Assembly: GCF_000247815.1 (NCBI RefSeq)
Contig: NC_021675.1
Location: 69,170,051-69,234,050 of the forward strand
Length of the DNA: 64,000 nucleotides
Source of the DNA: Ficedula albicollis
Taxonomy: Eukaryota > Chordata > Aves > Passeriformes > Muscicapidae
Direction: 5' to 3'
Shown here: positions 13,080 to 27,295 of the stretch, one piece after another
How positions within the stretch are numbered: position 1 is the first letter of the stretch
How the letters are laid out: each line of letters begins with the position of its first letter
Translations under genes and position numbers: made by a program
Notes under the pieces: generated by a model
The model's input: the letters and a program-made list of their open reading frames with translations, nothing else
What the model was told of the DNA's origin: nothing
The model's database searches: none

Positions 13080-14640
13080 TAACTATTATGCAGGCTGGCA
13101 TCTCGTTGCTCTGCATTGCCCATGTGCCCTTTTTCTTCCAGGTTTTCTCTGTCATTCTGATAAATAAATTATGATTTTTGAAGGCATCTCAGTGTTGACA
13201 TCGGGCTCTGTAAGTGATCTGTGACCTAACGCCCTCAGCCCCATCTCGAGGCTATCATTATACACAAGGCAGGGTTTTGCTGCAAATTGCTCCGATGGAT
13301 TTTTATTTAATAGTGGTTGGGTGACACTGAATTGCTCAGATAAGACCTCAATTGTTCTCTGCTGGACAGTGACACTCTCCACCCTCTGACTCCATGGCCT
13401 CTGTGACATGGCACTCTTTCATCTTCTGCTGATAGCCATAAATCCGTGGTTGACTATTAATGGCACTCCAAGTTTCAGAGCTGGCTCAGCCTGTTAGATT
13501 ATCAGCAAAAGGCACAGATTTTGCAGTGGATTAGGCACAGCTCTCCTTGGAGAGCAGAGCCACCAGGGCTATCTCAAATCTGCCCAGGAAAGGATGCTCA
13601 GATAAAAAATTATATCCCTTTGGACTAAGCCAAGCACGATGCCACGGCATTCCTAAAATGTTTAGGATTACACTCTTATCTTGTTGGTCTTCGGGGGAAC
13701 TTTGCATAACTTGAAGTCAGCAAATATATGGTTTATTTTACTTAATTTCTCATTAACATAAACCTGTTTTCGGTACCAGGAGAGCCATTGGCTTGATGTC
13801 ACACTAAAGTCTGAGAAATGCTGCAGTTTTGGACACATTTAAACATTTGAAAAACTTCGGGATTCTTTGGTTCTGTCACTTGCTTAAGAACACTCTGCTA
13901 AACAGACACTGATTATTCCCTCTTCCCCTCCCAGCACTGCTACCTCGGTTGCTCTATCACCTTGACATCCTTGATAAACGGGTGTAAATGACAAATGCTA
14001 ATAAATTCCTGTGCCATTGACACAGGTCAAGAAAACAAGCAATCAGAAGATTAATACAACTGAATCAGATACTGCCTGCAGAATAATTAAACTATTGAAA
14101 CACAGCCTCTTTCTGGTTTTAATAATGAATGTTTGTAAATCACTGTTGCCACATGAGATCATTCAGCATCTCTTCTGCCTTAGAACTTCCAGCCTAATTT
14201 TAGTAATGAGTGTTTTTCCAGTCAAACAATGTTCCTTACATTTAAAGTTAGCAGATTAATATGCACATCAAAAATAAGTACATCACCTCTAATATCTCCC
14301 TCGTGGCCAGGTTTCCCTTTGCCTGGCTGAATCGTTATGTATAATTAATATTGGTGTGATTACAGTTTGCCAGATTAAACGATGAGCCCGTGGAGTAATA
14401 ACAGAGCCACAGAAGTTCTTTGCAAGCAGGAGGGATGCACGAAATCCCGGTGACTTCCTTCTACCTGCTGCAGCCTCCAGAGTATTTCATTTTTGTAAGG
14501 TTTAATAGTTAAGTGGTGTTGACATCTCTCCTGTTGCCCTGTGCCAAAGCCACCAGTCAGCACACGAATTAATCCCTCTCTGGAAGCTGTAGGATGCCAC
14601 AAGTGCTCTCAGGGTGCCAGATGCTGGGTGAAACTTCACC
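13080..14640. other. AT-rich unique sequence, candidate conserved noncoding DNA
   Basis: Repeat-free, rich in ATTA/TAAT words and balanced in composition, without any plausible exon. It differs from the CCAGG/CTGG-rich texture of neighbouring DNA, which is why a conserved element is suspected; no alignment was possible. Confidence 0.3.
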
Positions 14641-14683
14641 AGCTCTGGTAAACCCAGAAGTCTTCTGCAGTGTCATTCTTTTA

Positions 14684-14770
14684 AGAAAATTAAAAATTAA
14701 AAAATAAAAAAAAAATTAAAATTTAAAAAATTTAAAAAATATAAATAAATTTTAGCGCTTAATTTTTACC
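14684..14770. repeat. AT-rich low-complexity tract (AAATTAAAAA type)
   Basis: About 85 bases almost entirely of A and T in short AAAATT/TTTAAA blocks. Confidence 0.85.
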
Positions 14771-14849
14771 ATTTAGTTTTGATTAATGATATTAATGTTC
14801 TATTCTATTTGTCAGAGGAACAGGCAACAAAGTGTGGTGGCAATATAAG

Positions 14850-15025
14850 AAACAGTCAGAGATTTGATGGAGTCACCATCCCTGGAACTGCTGAGAAAGG
14901 TGTGGATATTCCACTGGAGGATAAGGCTCAGTGGTGGAAAAGCTGGAGGTGCTGGGTTGAAGGCTGGATTTGATGATATTCATGATTTTACAGCCTTAAT
15001 GGTTTTATGAGTCTATGATCAAGTA
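14850..15025 (+). mobile_element. Diverged CR1 LINE 3' fragment
   Basis: GGAGTCACCATCCCTGGAAC, GCTGGGTTGAAGGCTGGATT and an end ATGAGTCTATGATC match the less common CR1 subfamily pattern; heavily diverged. Confidence 0.6.
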
Positions 15026-15772
15026 ACCTGTGCCCCAGTTTCCGCTGTGATGGACCCCAGTTTGGGAACTGGGAGGAATTTGTGGAGATAATCCATCGTG
15101 CTGGCACCTCTCAGGCGCTTCTGCCACGCACAGCCCCGGAGTTCCTGCGGGTCAGGCTCCTAAATCACAGCCCCGGAGCTCCAGACCATCTGTGCCCTGA
15201 CCACCACGGCTCCCATTCCTGCTGTAATTCCAATTATGTGTATTTTTACCATCCCTCCTGGTTTTCAGTTACACGTAATGGTCTCTACAAAGATGTGCAG
15301 TTTATTTATAGCTTATAAGGGACCCAACAATGCGAGGCAGGCTGCACTAAAAGAAGCAGCTTGTTCTCACTTTTTGTTCTCCGTCCTTTTGTTTGCTGCA
15401 CGATCAAACATGTTTTTGCAGCTCTTTTGAATTTTCCAGACTGTTAACTGCCTACAATTGTATTTTCTGTGTGAGCCTTGTAACTTTTTTGGTAAAAAAA
15501 CTCCACTATAACTCCTTTTATATGTACAAAGACATTTTTTCCTTCCCCTCGCAGAAAACATCTTAAATTGTGCAAGAATGGAAGGTCAAGTGTAAGAGAG
15601 ACAGCCTGATTGTTCTCACCTTGTTCTTCTCCTGCCAGACAAGAAGTTGGTCACATCTTCTCCCTCCTCCGATGTTTTCAGCTACACCAATGCAAGCACA
15701 GAAACAGGTTTTGTGTTTGTTTTCCATCCCCTCTGCCTTTCCCTGCCTCCCTCTATCCAGGTCTAGGAGCTA

Positions 15773-17188
15773 AGAGCTGCTGAGATTTCTGGATGTTTCT
15801 GCAGTGTTTTTTTAACACCTCATGTTCTTAAAAAGCCTCATTGCCACTACAGAGACCAGATCATCATCTTTTATTTTTATTTGACTTCACTTTCTCCACC
15901 ACCTCTACTCTGCTTTCAGCAGGCTACAAACTCAACATCTCCACCAGCACTAAAAATGCCGCCCAGGACCAACTCTGGGGTAAAGCAGAAAGCCCTCAAA
16001 GAAATGTGCTTCACTTTTTTTCTGTGTCCTGACTCAGTCTGTGAAGTTTTCAGCTTGTCTGGAAGGTGTTCTACCCAACACAAATGTTTTCCTGCAGTAA
16101 CTCCATCATCTTTCTCCCGGTGCTGCTGCAAGTTCTATCAGTGTCAGTGCAGCAGGGCTGGCACTGGGTGATTATGCAAACAAAATCCCAAATTACCATA
16201 TTGCAATCACAGTGCAAGTGCTATTAGCACCTGGTTCATCCCTCACTACCTTATTACCCACTCTGATTAGTGTGAGCTGTGAGAAAACCCTCTGATCTGT
16301 ATCTAAATACAGCCATCCTTGTGGTGGTTGCAGATTGGAGCCACACAGATCAAGCAATTATTTCATAAGCCAAAGCAATCACTTCCTGCAGCATCAGCCA
16401 GGTTAGAGATACATCAGCAAATAAACAGCCTGGGAGAGCTTTTACTGCCACTGCCAGGTCTGGAAACTTTCCCTACTCTTAGAGCTGCTGAGATTTCTGG
16501 ATGTTTCTGCAGTGTTTTTTTAACACCTCATGTTCTTAAAAAGCCTCATTGCCACTACAGAGACCAGATCATCATCTTTTATTTTTATTTGACTTCACTT
16601 TCTCCACCACCTCTACTCTGCTTTCAGCAGGCTACAAACTCAACATCTCCACCAGCACTAAAAATGCCGCCCAGGACCAACTCTGGGGTAAAGCAGAAAG
16701 CCCTCAAAGAAATGTGCTTCACTTTTTTTCTGTGTCCTGACTCAGTCTGTGAAGTTTTCAGCTTGTCTGGAAGGTGTTCTACCCAACACAAATGTTTTCC
16801 TGCAGTAACTCCATCATCTTTCTCCCGGTGCTGCTGCAAGTTCTATCAGTGTCAGTGCAGCAGGGCTGGCACTGGGTGATTATGCAAACAAAATCCCAAA
16901 TTACCATATTGCAATCACAGTGCAAGTGCTATTAGCACCTGGTTCATCCCTCACTACCTTATTACCCACTCTGATTAGTGTGAGCTGTGAGAAAACCCTC
17001 TGATCTGTATCTAAATACAGCCATCCTTGTGGTGGTTGCAGATTGGAGCCACACAGATCAAGCAATTATTTCATAAGCCAAAGCAATCACTTCCTGCAGC
17101 ATCAGCCAGGTTAGAGATACATCAGCAAATAAACAGCCTGGGAGAGCTTTTACTGCCACTGCCAGGTCTGGAAACTTTCTCTACTCTT
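15773..17188 (+). repeat. Tandem duplication, 2 x 708 bp, nearly identical
   Basis: 15773-16480 is repeated at 16481-17188 with only one difference noticed by eye (C at 16471, T at 17179). The unit is single-copy-looking DNA with no gene. A CR1 fragment follows immediately. The near identity implies a very recent duplication or an assembly (haplotype) duplication. Confidence 0.95.
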
Positions 17189-17194
17189 AGATAG

Positions 17195-17485
17195 CATAGA
17201 ACCAAAGAACTATGGAATGGGTTGGGTTGGGAAGGACCTTAAAGATCATCCAGTTCCAACCACTTGCCATGGGCAGGGACACCTTCCACTAGCCCAGGTT
17301 CCTCCAAGCCCTGTCCAGCCTGGCCTTGGACACCCCCAGGGATCCAGGGGCAGCCACAGCTGCTCTGGGCACCTGTGCCAGGGCTCAGCACCCTTATTTC
17401 TTCCCAATATCCCATCTAAACCCACTCTCTTCCAGTTTGAGTCCATTCCTCCTTGTCCATGCTCTTGTATAAAGTCCCTCTCCAT
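17195..17485 (-). mobile_element. CR1 LINE 3' fragment
   Basis: Reverse-complement CR1 adjoining the 708-bp duplication: GGGTTGGGTTGGGAAGGACC, GCCATGGGCAGGGACACCTT, through GTATAAAGTCCCTCTCC. Confidence 0.93.
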
Positions 17486-18984
17486 GTAAGTATAGATATA
17501 TCTGCTGCAACTGTGATGGGTGGCACATCCCAGAAGCAAACTGCTCTTTGTCTTGGGAATATTTAGCGTTCCCAAAATGTGAAGTGGCTGCCAGAGTTCT
17601 TGATCTCGGTGAATTCCAGTTCCTCTTCTGCGTTTTTGGTCCAAAGTTTCTCAAAAAATACTTTGCTTGAAGCAACCTATTGTAAATCAATCAACCCAAA
17701 CCAATTCTTTATTTCTTTTCAATGCATACATAAATATATATAGGGATGTACATAAATCCTGCTTATATGCTTTGCTGGGATTTTCAGCACAGTGGTGGGG
17801 AGCAGGAATGGTTCTTACTGAATTCAGGTTCTGCCAAGTTTTCATATTATCTTCTGGATTCCTGGATTAGAACTGGGTGTGTGCATCTGATTCTTGACCA
17901 ACTACACCTGAATCTCACACACAAAATTTTCAGTAACCATGGAGAAGCCTGTAAGAAAACCAAGAAAAAAATTCTTTAAAATATTTTAAAATTGTTTGTG
18001 GAGCAAAAACTACTTCAGACAACTCAGGTTGCTTCATCTCCTTTAAAATCCAGAGTATTTATTCCTTTAGGAATAGCATTCCTTCTTCCCTGCTAGACAG
18101 CTGATGTGTGTGATTTGTGGATCTGGGTTAAGTTCGTTTATCTGAGAATTTTAGAGGGAATCAAAGGGCAAAATGTGTTCTGACGCTTAATTTTACAAGT
18201 ACATTTGTTCTGCCAAACAATTAATTCTTTAAATTCTTCCAAATGGGAAATCATGCTTTCTTGGCCCATGAGCAGACTCGTTATTTCTGACCATAGAGAA
18301 GGAAAAATAACAGCCCTTTTTGCAGCTGTCAGTCCATGTGACACCTACAATTTACAGCATTTGTAAATGCAAAGGGAATTAATGCCAGGTGAGGTTTCCA
18401 ACGGGAATCACTTTGGAAAGGCTGCTGAGCAAGGATCAGAGAAATCTCCTTAAGGGACATGCCTGGCACATTTTCAAACTTCTCCTCCCGAGGTAGCAGT
18501 GCTGGACTCAGCAGTTCCACATGTCTGGGTGAGCTGGCAGGATTCTCCCCTCCTTAAATTCCTGTGTTTTTACGGAGCTGTCTGGACATGTAGGAACAAG
18601 ATCTAACTATAGCTGACTTGGTTCTGCTGTCGGTGCCAACCAAAACAGTCAAAGGCTTGGGACATTAGCACCCTGTTATCTCTTTGTCTGTACATATTGA
18701 AATCCGTACAAAAGGGAGATTAACTCTTTCCCTCTTGCTTCCCATATTTTTAATTTTTTTTTTAAATTTATTTTCTTTAATTACTCTGCATTTGCAATTC
18801 ATTCTATTCGGCATCTTTAGATTGTATCGTTTGAATTTTTGGCTTTGAGGATTTTCATAGGATTGAAAGGATCTCGACATTCAGCCTTTCACTCCCTCTA
18901 AAAAACGCTGGAAAAACAGTGATAAAAGCAATAATCTTTCCAGAGCCATCAGGGCATGGCCCTGAGCAAACAGGTATAGTGAAA

Positions 18985-19070
18985 CTTGTTTTGAGCAGGT
19001 GTTGGGTTGGGTGGTCTCTTGAGGCTCCTTCCAACCTAAAATTTGATGTTATTGTTCTATGAAATTCCAA
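18985..19070 (+). mobile_element. Short CR1 3' end
   Basis: GTGTTGGGTTGGGTGGTCTC, CTCCTTCCAACCTAAAATTT and GTTCTATGAAATTCC. Confidence 0.6.
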
Positions 19071-19699
19071 TACCAGTGTGTTGGCCAGACATCCTCATCC
19101 CCAGTAGGGTGACCTAAGAAATGCGGTCAAGTGAAGGTGCCACAGAGCCTAAATTCTAAATCCTTGTTCACCTTGAGCTGTTTGTGATCCCTTCTGTAGA
19201 AAGGTGACATCCCCCAGAATTTGGGAGAGCAGATGACCAGCCAAAAATTGCCCATTACCTCTGACATCTCCTTTCTGAATTAACAGAAGAGCTCATCACA
19301 AACCAGAAATTTTCTGTAGAGCAGAGTCACCAATAATTCTGTGCCAAAATCAACCATATCATTAGAAAACTTTCCCATTGTATCTCTCGGCTCCTTTTTT
19401 TGTTACTATCGGAATTAAAGGTGCCATAAGAGGTAATAAGAATATCCCAAACCCTTAAAAATCAGAGCACATAGAAATGTTAAATTAATTTCCAGTAGAT
19501 TCACAGCAATATGATTACACACATTTTAAGAGTGTTATGTCACATTAAAATGGTTTAAGAGAGAAAAATAGTTGTTATGAACTTGATTGATTTTTATTTA
19601 CAGCCTGGTGCATTCCCATCCCTGCAGGGCACTTTCCTCCTTCACAGCAGTGAGAATTCCTGACAAATGTTCCTCCTGTGCTGCTGTCATTCATCCACT

Positions 19700-19975
19700 C
19701 TCTGCATCACCCACCTCATTATTCCTTCTGGAGCTAGAATTCTCCATTTGGCCTTATTGAACTTGACTTCTTTTTTTTTTTTCCAGGTCATTTTCCCAAT
19801 CCAGACAATTTTGGATTTCAGTCTTGTCCTTCTGCCTGTGCACATGGATTGCAAATGTGATCAGTCTGTAGAATTTCTAACTCATTTTAAAAAAATTGCT
19901 GACTGGTACCTGCCCTATGGAGATTTATGCTTTTGTTTCTTAATACATCATTGTGGTCTGATACTTCTCAGAGAA
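19700..19975 (-). mobile_element. Possible ancient CR1/L3-like LINE remnant
   Basis: TTGGCCTTATTGAACTTGAC, CCAGGTCATTTTCCCAATCC and AATGTGATCAGTCTGTAG follow the order of an old amniote CR1-like element read in reverse complement. Strongly decayed and uncertain. Confidence 0.3.
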
Positions 19976-20161
19976 TAGTTATGAATGCTTTGCTATTTTT
20001 CAGTACAATAAATAGCAGAATTATCTAATCTTTAATTCTCAAAATTGCTTAGGACACTATTTAGTAAATAATGTTCAGAACTTAAGTCATATATAATATC
20101 TATTTTTTTTTTCCAATCCAGGTCTACTGTTTTGTCAAAAAAAAAAAAAAAAAAGAAATTA

Positions 20162-21107
<946 letters not shown>

Positions 21108-22178
21108 CTTTTGCTGAGTACGAACAACTTAAACAAAATAGTAAGAGTAACTTATGATTTGGGCCATGCTGGGCAGAGGGAGGACTGATCTGAGTTCTGT
21201 TTAACCAAGAGCACAAATGTAATTTCTGAAATTTACTGCTGTGTTCTTCCGACCTTTTGTTGTGACAGGAGTTTGGCCAGCTCTTTTGGTCTGTTTTCAT
21301 TTCATTATCCATCTGTGAGTGTTTTCAGGATAAAAACATTTCTTGTATTTCAGGATACTTATAATTTCCAAGTTAGCCTTATATTAGTGTTTAATCTATG
21401 AAGACTCCACCACTCACCCAAGAAATAGCATGAGATAGAGTGGTAGAGTATCTACCTATCCTGCCTGTCCTGAATGTATATCCATAGACAAAAAACAAGC
21501 AGTGGTGAAGGGAGAGGATCTGGTGATGTTTTTGTTGCTTTTTCAAGCTCAAGAAATTTTTGAAAACAGAATTTGAGGTCTTTTTGAAACTGAAATCTTT
21601 CAAATAATAAGGTACCACTGTTGTATTTAAGTAGATATTTGAGGATTTCGTCTCTGACAGAGAGCATGCAGCAAAACTAAGACAAAAGGTATTATCTGGT
21701 GGTAGACTACATGAAGACAGGAAGAAAAAAATCAGTGAAATAATGGACCCTGAGTCTACTTCAGGAACACTAACATGATGAATAATTCAGCTGAGAAACC
21801 TACAAGTCTCCATATGGTACAGCTGGAAGCACACATAAGCTGCTTTGCTTGCTCCTCAGACACTGATATGAAAACAGGCGATTTTGGGGTTTTGAAGGAA
21901 ATGAGGATAGAAAGCATGAGGGGATGTTCCATGTCTTAATTTGAAGGGCAGTATTCAGAAGCAGCATTTCTGATTTTGGGTAATTTTCTCTGAGACAGTT
22001 AGCCTTTCTTCAAGTATCTGAACATATTATACCATGTAAAAATGCAATTTAGTTGCTGCCATCTCAGATCTCTTGCTTCTGTAAGTCAGTTATATGTCAG
22101 GGAGAGGGGAAGAGTATGTGTTGCAGATGTTGCTTTTCTCATATTCAACCTGCAAAACAGTAGTTACTTTTTCTTTGT

Positions 22179-22203
22179 AAAAAAAAAAAAAAAAAAAAAA
22201 AAA
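22179..22203 (+). repeat. A25 homopolymer
   Basis: Twenty-five consecutive A, about 50 bp before the N-containing seam at 22290. Confidence 0.9.
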
Positions 22204-22255
22204 GAAATTAAAATACTTCAGCACAAGTTGTCCTTAAAAAAATTTAAAAGTTTTG

Positions 22256-22324
22256 TCTGTTATTCATCCCTCTGTCATCTTCTTCACACNTCTGTTATTC
22301 ATCCCTCTGTCATCTTCTTCACAC
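22256..22324. repeat. 34-bp direct repeat around a single N (assembly seam)
   Basis: The 34-bp sequence beginning TCTGTTATTCATCCC occurs at 22256-22289 and again, identically, at 22291-22324, separated by one N at 22290. This is what an unmerged overlap of two contig ends looks like; a real tandem duplication is less likely. Confidence 0.9.
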
Positions 22325-23177
22325 TTACAGACTGAAGATTTATTTCAAGATTATTCTGAAATTATTCTGAATTCTGACTCACTGCATTCTTCTTTCCAAA
22401 GACTGGCAGCCTGTAACTCTTTTCCCACCTCAGCCCCACCCCATGTTCCCAAAGGTCACTTCCACAACTCTGTGAGTTATTCCAGTTCCCTCCCATAACA
22501 CACACAGGTGAATGCTGTCAAGTCCAGATGCTTTGAAACACCTCCTTGATACAAATATTTTTTCCTCCCATTTTAATCTGACTTATTATTTCTTTTCAGC
22601 AATGTTAATCCTGACAAATAAGTTTCTTACAACTTCCTTGAGCCATTTTCCATGTTGCAACAGTCTAATGTCTTCCTCTAACAGAAATTTCCGAAGGAAT
22701 TGCCAGTTCTCCAAAAGTTTTCAGCCTAAAAAGTTCCCTTCTGTGTTTTAACTTCTTCCATTTCAGCAAATGCATTTTTCTGAAGACCATTATCAATATC
22801 TTGCCCTTTTTTCCCAAGGCTCATCCATGCTGATTTAATCTCATCCAGGCTCTCCTCTTTCTTCATGTTCTCAGTCTGTTTCTACCTATTCTATTAAAAG
22901 TCGTAACATCTTTTTTTCTTTGCTTAGATTTGGTTGGTTGGTTTGGTTTATTTTTTTTAGCTGCCCGTCAAAAATTAGGGCTTATTAACCTCCAGAGTTT
23001 TCCAGGTTTTTTCCACACCCTGCTCTACCCTCCTTTGCAGACACATCAAAGAACTCCTTTCATTACCACTAGGTATCACTGTGATTAATTCAGCAAATTT
23101 AACAGAAATGGAGTCAAAGCTGCATTTCACACTGAGAGCTGGAAGGTGGTTTTGGCAGCTGATGAAGATGTTATAAA

Positions 23178-23400
23178 AACACAGAATGGTTTGGGTTGGA
23201 GGAGACTTTAAAAATCATCCAGTTCCACCCCTGCCATGGGCAGGGACACTTTCCACCATCCCAGGGTGCTCCAAGCCCTGTCCAACATGACCTTGGGCAA
23301 TTCCAGGGATCGAGGGGCAGCCACAGCTTCTCTGGGCACCCTGTGCCAGGGCCTCACCACCAGTTTTTGTTAGGCAAAAAGTCGCTCCCCATGAATTTTG
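23178..23400 (-). mobile_element. CR1 LINE 3' fragment
   Basis: ACAGAATGGTTTGGGTTGGA, CCCTGCCATGGGCAGGGACA and CCTGTGCCAGGGCCTCACCA. Confidence 0.92.
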
Positions 23401-25164
23401 ATAAATTCCTGCAGTTTTCTGAGTGTTTTAGGTGAACCATGCCTCTTTCTTCTCCTTGATTTGAATGCCTGTAGCTAAAATAATATCCTTTGAGTGGGGT
23501 GTCCAGAATGATTCACTGTCATTGCCAAGGCTTAGAGGCAAGAATACAATATAAATGTACAAAATTAATAAGCCAGCACTGGTCAGCTTGTGTAAGAGCA
23601 TTTGGATGAACATCCCAGTAATTTGAGTTTGTATCACACCCTGGCATGTCCTGCTTTGGCCACACATCTCAATTCCTTCACCATCATTGTGATCTGCCAC
23701 TGAGGAGCCAACCCAGATTCTGGAGAGAAGCTCCAATTAAGCAAATCCTTCAGCTGTGTGGTTTTTCCTAATAGGAGCATGCTGCTTTGAGCACATTGTT
23801 TGGGAGGATAGAACCTTGCTTTGGGAAAGTCAGCAGTGCAAGAATCCACCCGAGCTGTCCAGCAGATACTTAGGAATTAAGCATGTCACATGAGAAGGAA
23901 ACAACACATTTTCAAATCTTTGCCAACCCCAGGGAGATTCATCTCTCTTACATTTCTTGTCCTGAGATGATGACCACGATAAGAAATGACTTAAATCCCA
24001 CAGACCTTGTTTTTGCTTGCAAATTGGCTTAAGCTCATCCCCTAATCAGGTAATTGAACCATTTATGTGTCTTGGCTGAATCCCAGCCCGGGTTCATCTC
24101 TCATGAAATTATTCCAGGTCATTAACCAGTCTGGTGATCCTGAACCAGTCATTTTGGGAAAATACAGCCAGAAAAAGGAAAGAGGAGCAGGGCAGACTTC
24201 AGATAAGGGCTTTAGACCCTTCATCTTAGTCTTGGGACAGATCTGCTTCCCAGAAGACCGTCCCAGATTCCCCTGCCCTCCTTCAGCCTGGCTTATAGAG
24301 CTGAGCACCCACTGAGCCTGCCATGGGGTCAGGAGGGCCACCAGGACAGTGGCAGGGCCACCTCCCTTCCTGCCAGTCCCGAGCCCATCACTGAGCCCAT
24401 CACTCTTGTCCCAGGCTATTGTTTGGGGTGGATCAGGGGATGGAAGGGGCAGCCTGAGTCAGTGACAGCATCACTCCTAACAGGGACAGGTGATGTGTGG
24501 CTCACCCACATGGCAGGGAGGCACCAAAGATGTGCATTTTGCTGAGAAGGGCTCTCCATTGGTGATGTTCCTGCAGCTGACTTTAAAATTGTCTGCCCTG
24601 TACAGAGTCAGGGAGAGCCAGAACGTGGCATGAAAACATGACACATCCTCTAGCCCATTCCCTCAGTCTACCATTGCTCTCAGCTCAGAATTTCCTGATT
24701 TATGGAGTGCCACAATGGTCTGTGTTTTCTTTTCCACTGCTAACTTTTGTGGTGCTGGCTGTTTTACCCTGTTGAGCTCTGGGCTGGTTCATAGAAATCC
24801 AAGGTATTTAGGGAATTACCTATCACAGAGCCAAGAGCTGATGGCATTTGTAGGTGTCTTGTGCAACAGGAGATAATTCCTTCAGTCCTTGAGCTGACAC
24901 ACCTGAAGGCATTGCTCCAGCTGGATGGGTCACACTGTTGTCACCACATTCAGCTTCAGCTCCTCAAGCTGCTGTAAAAAAAAATCCAAATTAGTTTTTC
25001 CTTCATTAATCCAACTCATTACTTTTAAAGAATTAGCCAATGCCCATGGAACTACCAAAAAACTGTTACCTAGACTATGAACATGAAGGGGTTTTTTACA
25101 CTAAACTTTGCCATCAGGTCCCTTCTTTGTCAGTTCCATATGTTTTTAAGATTCATTGCATAAA

Positions 25165-25345
25165 AAGATAAATTCAGGAAGAATTTCTCCCCAGAAAGGG
25201 TAGAAGAGGCTGCCCAGGGAGGTGGGGGCTGCTTTCAGCATCCCTGGAAGTGTTTGAGAAATGAGCAGTGCTTCAGTCCAGTTGGCAAGGTGGTGTTTGC
25301 TCAAAGGTTGGGCTCAATTATGGAGATCTTTTGCAACCCTTAGGA
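25165..25345 (+). mobile_element. Diverged CR1 LINE 3' fragment
   Basis: AGGAAGAATTTCTCCCCAGA, GAGGCTGCCCAGGGAGGTGG and GCATCCCTGGAAGTGTTTGA follow the CR1 order. Confidence 0.75.
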
Positions 25346-25737
25346 CTCTCTGAAGCCTGGTGGAAACTCAGGAGACCAGAAATCTGCTCTACATGTTATC
25401 TGAGTCCTGCTGCTTGGCCTGTAGCAAGTTGTTGTATCTTTGGTTTTGCTCCAACAATTTCACGATTCCATTTTCATGGGAAATTCTGGAGGGATGAGAT
25501 TAGTGAACCATCTCATGCAATGGCCTCACTCCTCCTCCTTCCCCAGTATGAACATGAAGAGTGGCCTTGCTGGGATGACAAAAGTCTGGGAATTTTCCTC
25601 TGGCAGCGGCAACAGCCTAGGAAAGAACCTAAGAGCAGAGCAGGTCACACACCTGCATCATGCTGAGTATTCACCACCTGAACTCCCACCAGAGTATCCA
25701 GCTGCATTCTCCTCCCACAGCTGGAGGCAGAGTTGAT

Positions 25738-25905
25738 GTCACAGAATCACGAATCTTAGAAAAGTTTGGTTTGGAAGGATCCTTAAAGAGCATCTCATCC
25801 CACACCCCTGCCATGGACAGGGAAAAATTCCACTAGATCAGGCTGCTCCAAAGCCCAGCCTGGCCTAGAACACTCCCAAGGGTGGATCATCCACAACTTC
25901 TGTTA
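25738..25905 (-). mobile_element. CR1 LINE 3' fragment, diverged
   Basis: TCACAGAATCACGAATCTTA, TGCCATGGACAGGGAAAAAT and GGTGGATCATCCACAACTTC. Confidence 0.82.
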
Positions 25906-27239
25906 TTTATCTCTGTCTTTATCCTCACCAGCCTTTTTGCTCTCCTTTAATGCATTTCTTGGCAATTTTGGCTGAATTTTGCTTTAACAGCTAATCTGCA
26001 GCCAAAAGTATATCCAGCCTTAGATAATCATAATTTGGAAGCTGTGCCACAGCCATCACTGTCAAGATGTGCCCAGTGTGCAGGAAAATCCAGAATTTCT
26101 CACTGGTACAGCACAGCACCCAACTGTTTCATAAAATAAGAAGTGATCAGAGGTGGGCCACTGTTCTACAAAGAGATTTTCATACAGTGTTGTGCTGAAA
26201 ATACACAACTGGGTGTTAGAGCTCTCTTAAACAAATTATTTTACTAGGATTCAACAAGCTAATAATTAATGCTAATTTTGCTCACATTCACCCTCTCTCC
26301 TGACCCCTCACACTCTGCTAACCTAACCCTAGTACATGGAATTTTCTGGAATAAGGAAGCATTCCTGGATGGTGAGGACCTGAATTCTGGTCTGTGCTGG
26401 TTTTAGGAATTGGCTGTTATCCATAAAAAAATAGAACTTAAGGCAAACATTTGCTCCTCACACTTTCTCCAGCAAACACGGCTTCAAACATCAGGAGGGA
26501 AAAACAAACTCCATGAGCAGCCTCTCAGCTTTCCATCATCTGTGTTCACTTGTCAAGTTTTAATTTCCCTCATCCTGGAAGCAAAGCAAAGCAGGAGAAA
26601 GCATTAGCATCTAACCACAGTAATTTCCTGAATTCCAGAGAACTGCTGTCAAAAGCAAGGATTCTCTCACTGCTGGGACATCTGTATCACATTACTGCAC
26701 TTCCCTGTTCACTCTGCACCGTGGCCTGCAATCAGCTGCTGCTCCAGCCCAGAAGCTGAAAAAAAAAAAAAAAAAGTATTGGATTCCTACTGTTTTTCAG
26801 CATCTTCTTACTAATTTCTCTCTGCCTCACTTCCCAGATTTCTGCCTCTAATCTGTACCATTTTCTCCTGCTGGTTGTCAAGCTGCTGATAGCACACACT
26901 TTTCCAGAAATGTATTTTAATTCTTTTCCTCTCTGTATATTTTTAATCTAGTCTCTACTAAAAATAATGGTGGTATTTTTAATGACTGATTCTTTGACCT
27001 GATCCAGCTCTTTATGTAGCTGATGCAAGCAGATTATTCATGGTCTTCTCCAAAGCAGTTTCCATGAGTCTTTGGGAGTCACATCTTTTGTCTGATTGAC
27101 TCATTAGATCTAGAGATCCCTGATCACCAAAATCAGAAGGATTCATTTGGATAGGTCCTTCTGTGACTTTACTCCTGATCTACATGCCAAACCTGGATTT
27201 CTCTTGAGAAACTCTATGGATTAATCACCAGAAGAAATC
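25906..27239. other. No gene seen
   Basis: Unique noncoding sequence with an A17 run near 26760. Confidence 0.55.
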
Positions 27240-27295
27240 ATGACCTTACCCTGAGATGATTTTTAAGGTCCCTTCCAACCCAAACCTCCAACACC
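27240..27295 (+). mobile_element. CR1 3' terminal scrap
   Basis: GAGATGATTTTTAAGGTCCC followed by TTCCAACCCAAACCTCC only; too short for subfamily assignment. Confidence 0.45.

Larger units (their letters stand above)
17486..20136. other. No gene seen
   Basis: Noncoding and moderately AT-rich, with one short CR1 end near 19.0 kb and a possible old LINE remnant near 19.8 kb. Confidence 0.55.

Noticed and set aside
16319..16879. 186-codon + strand ORF
   Set aside because: It spans the junction of the 708-bp tandem duplication and half of it duplicates another chance frame; no domain.
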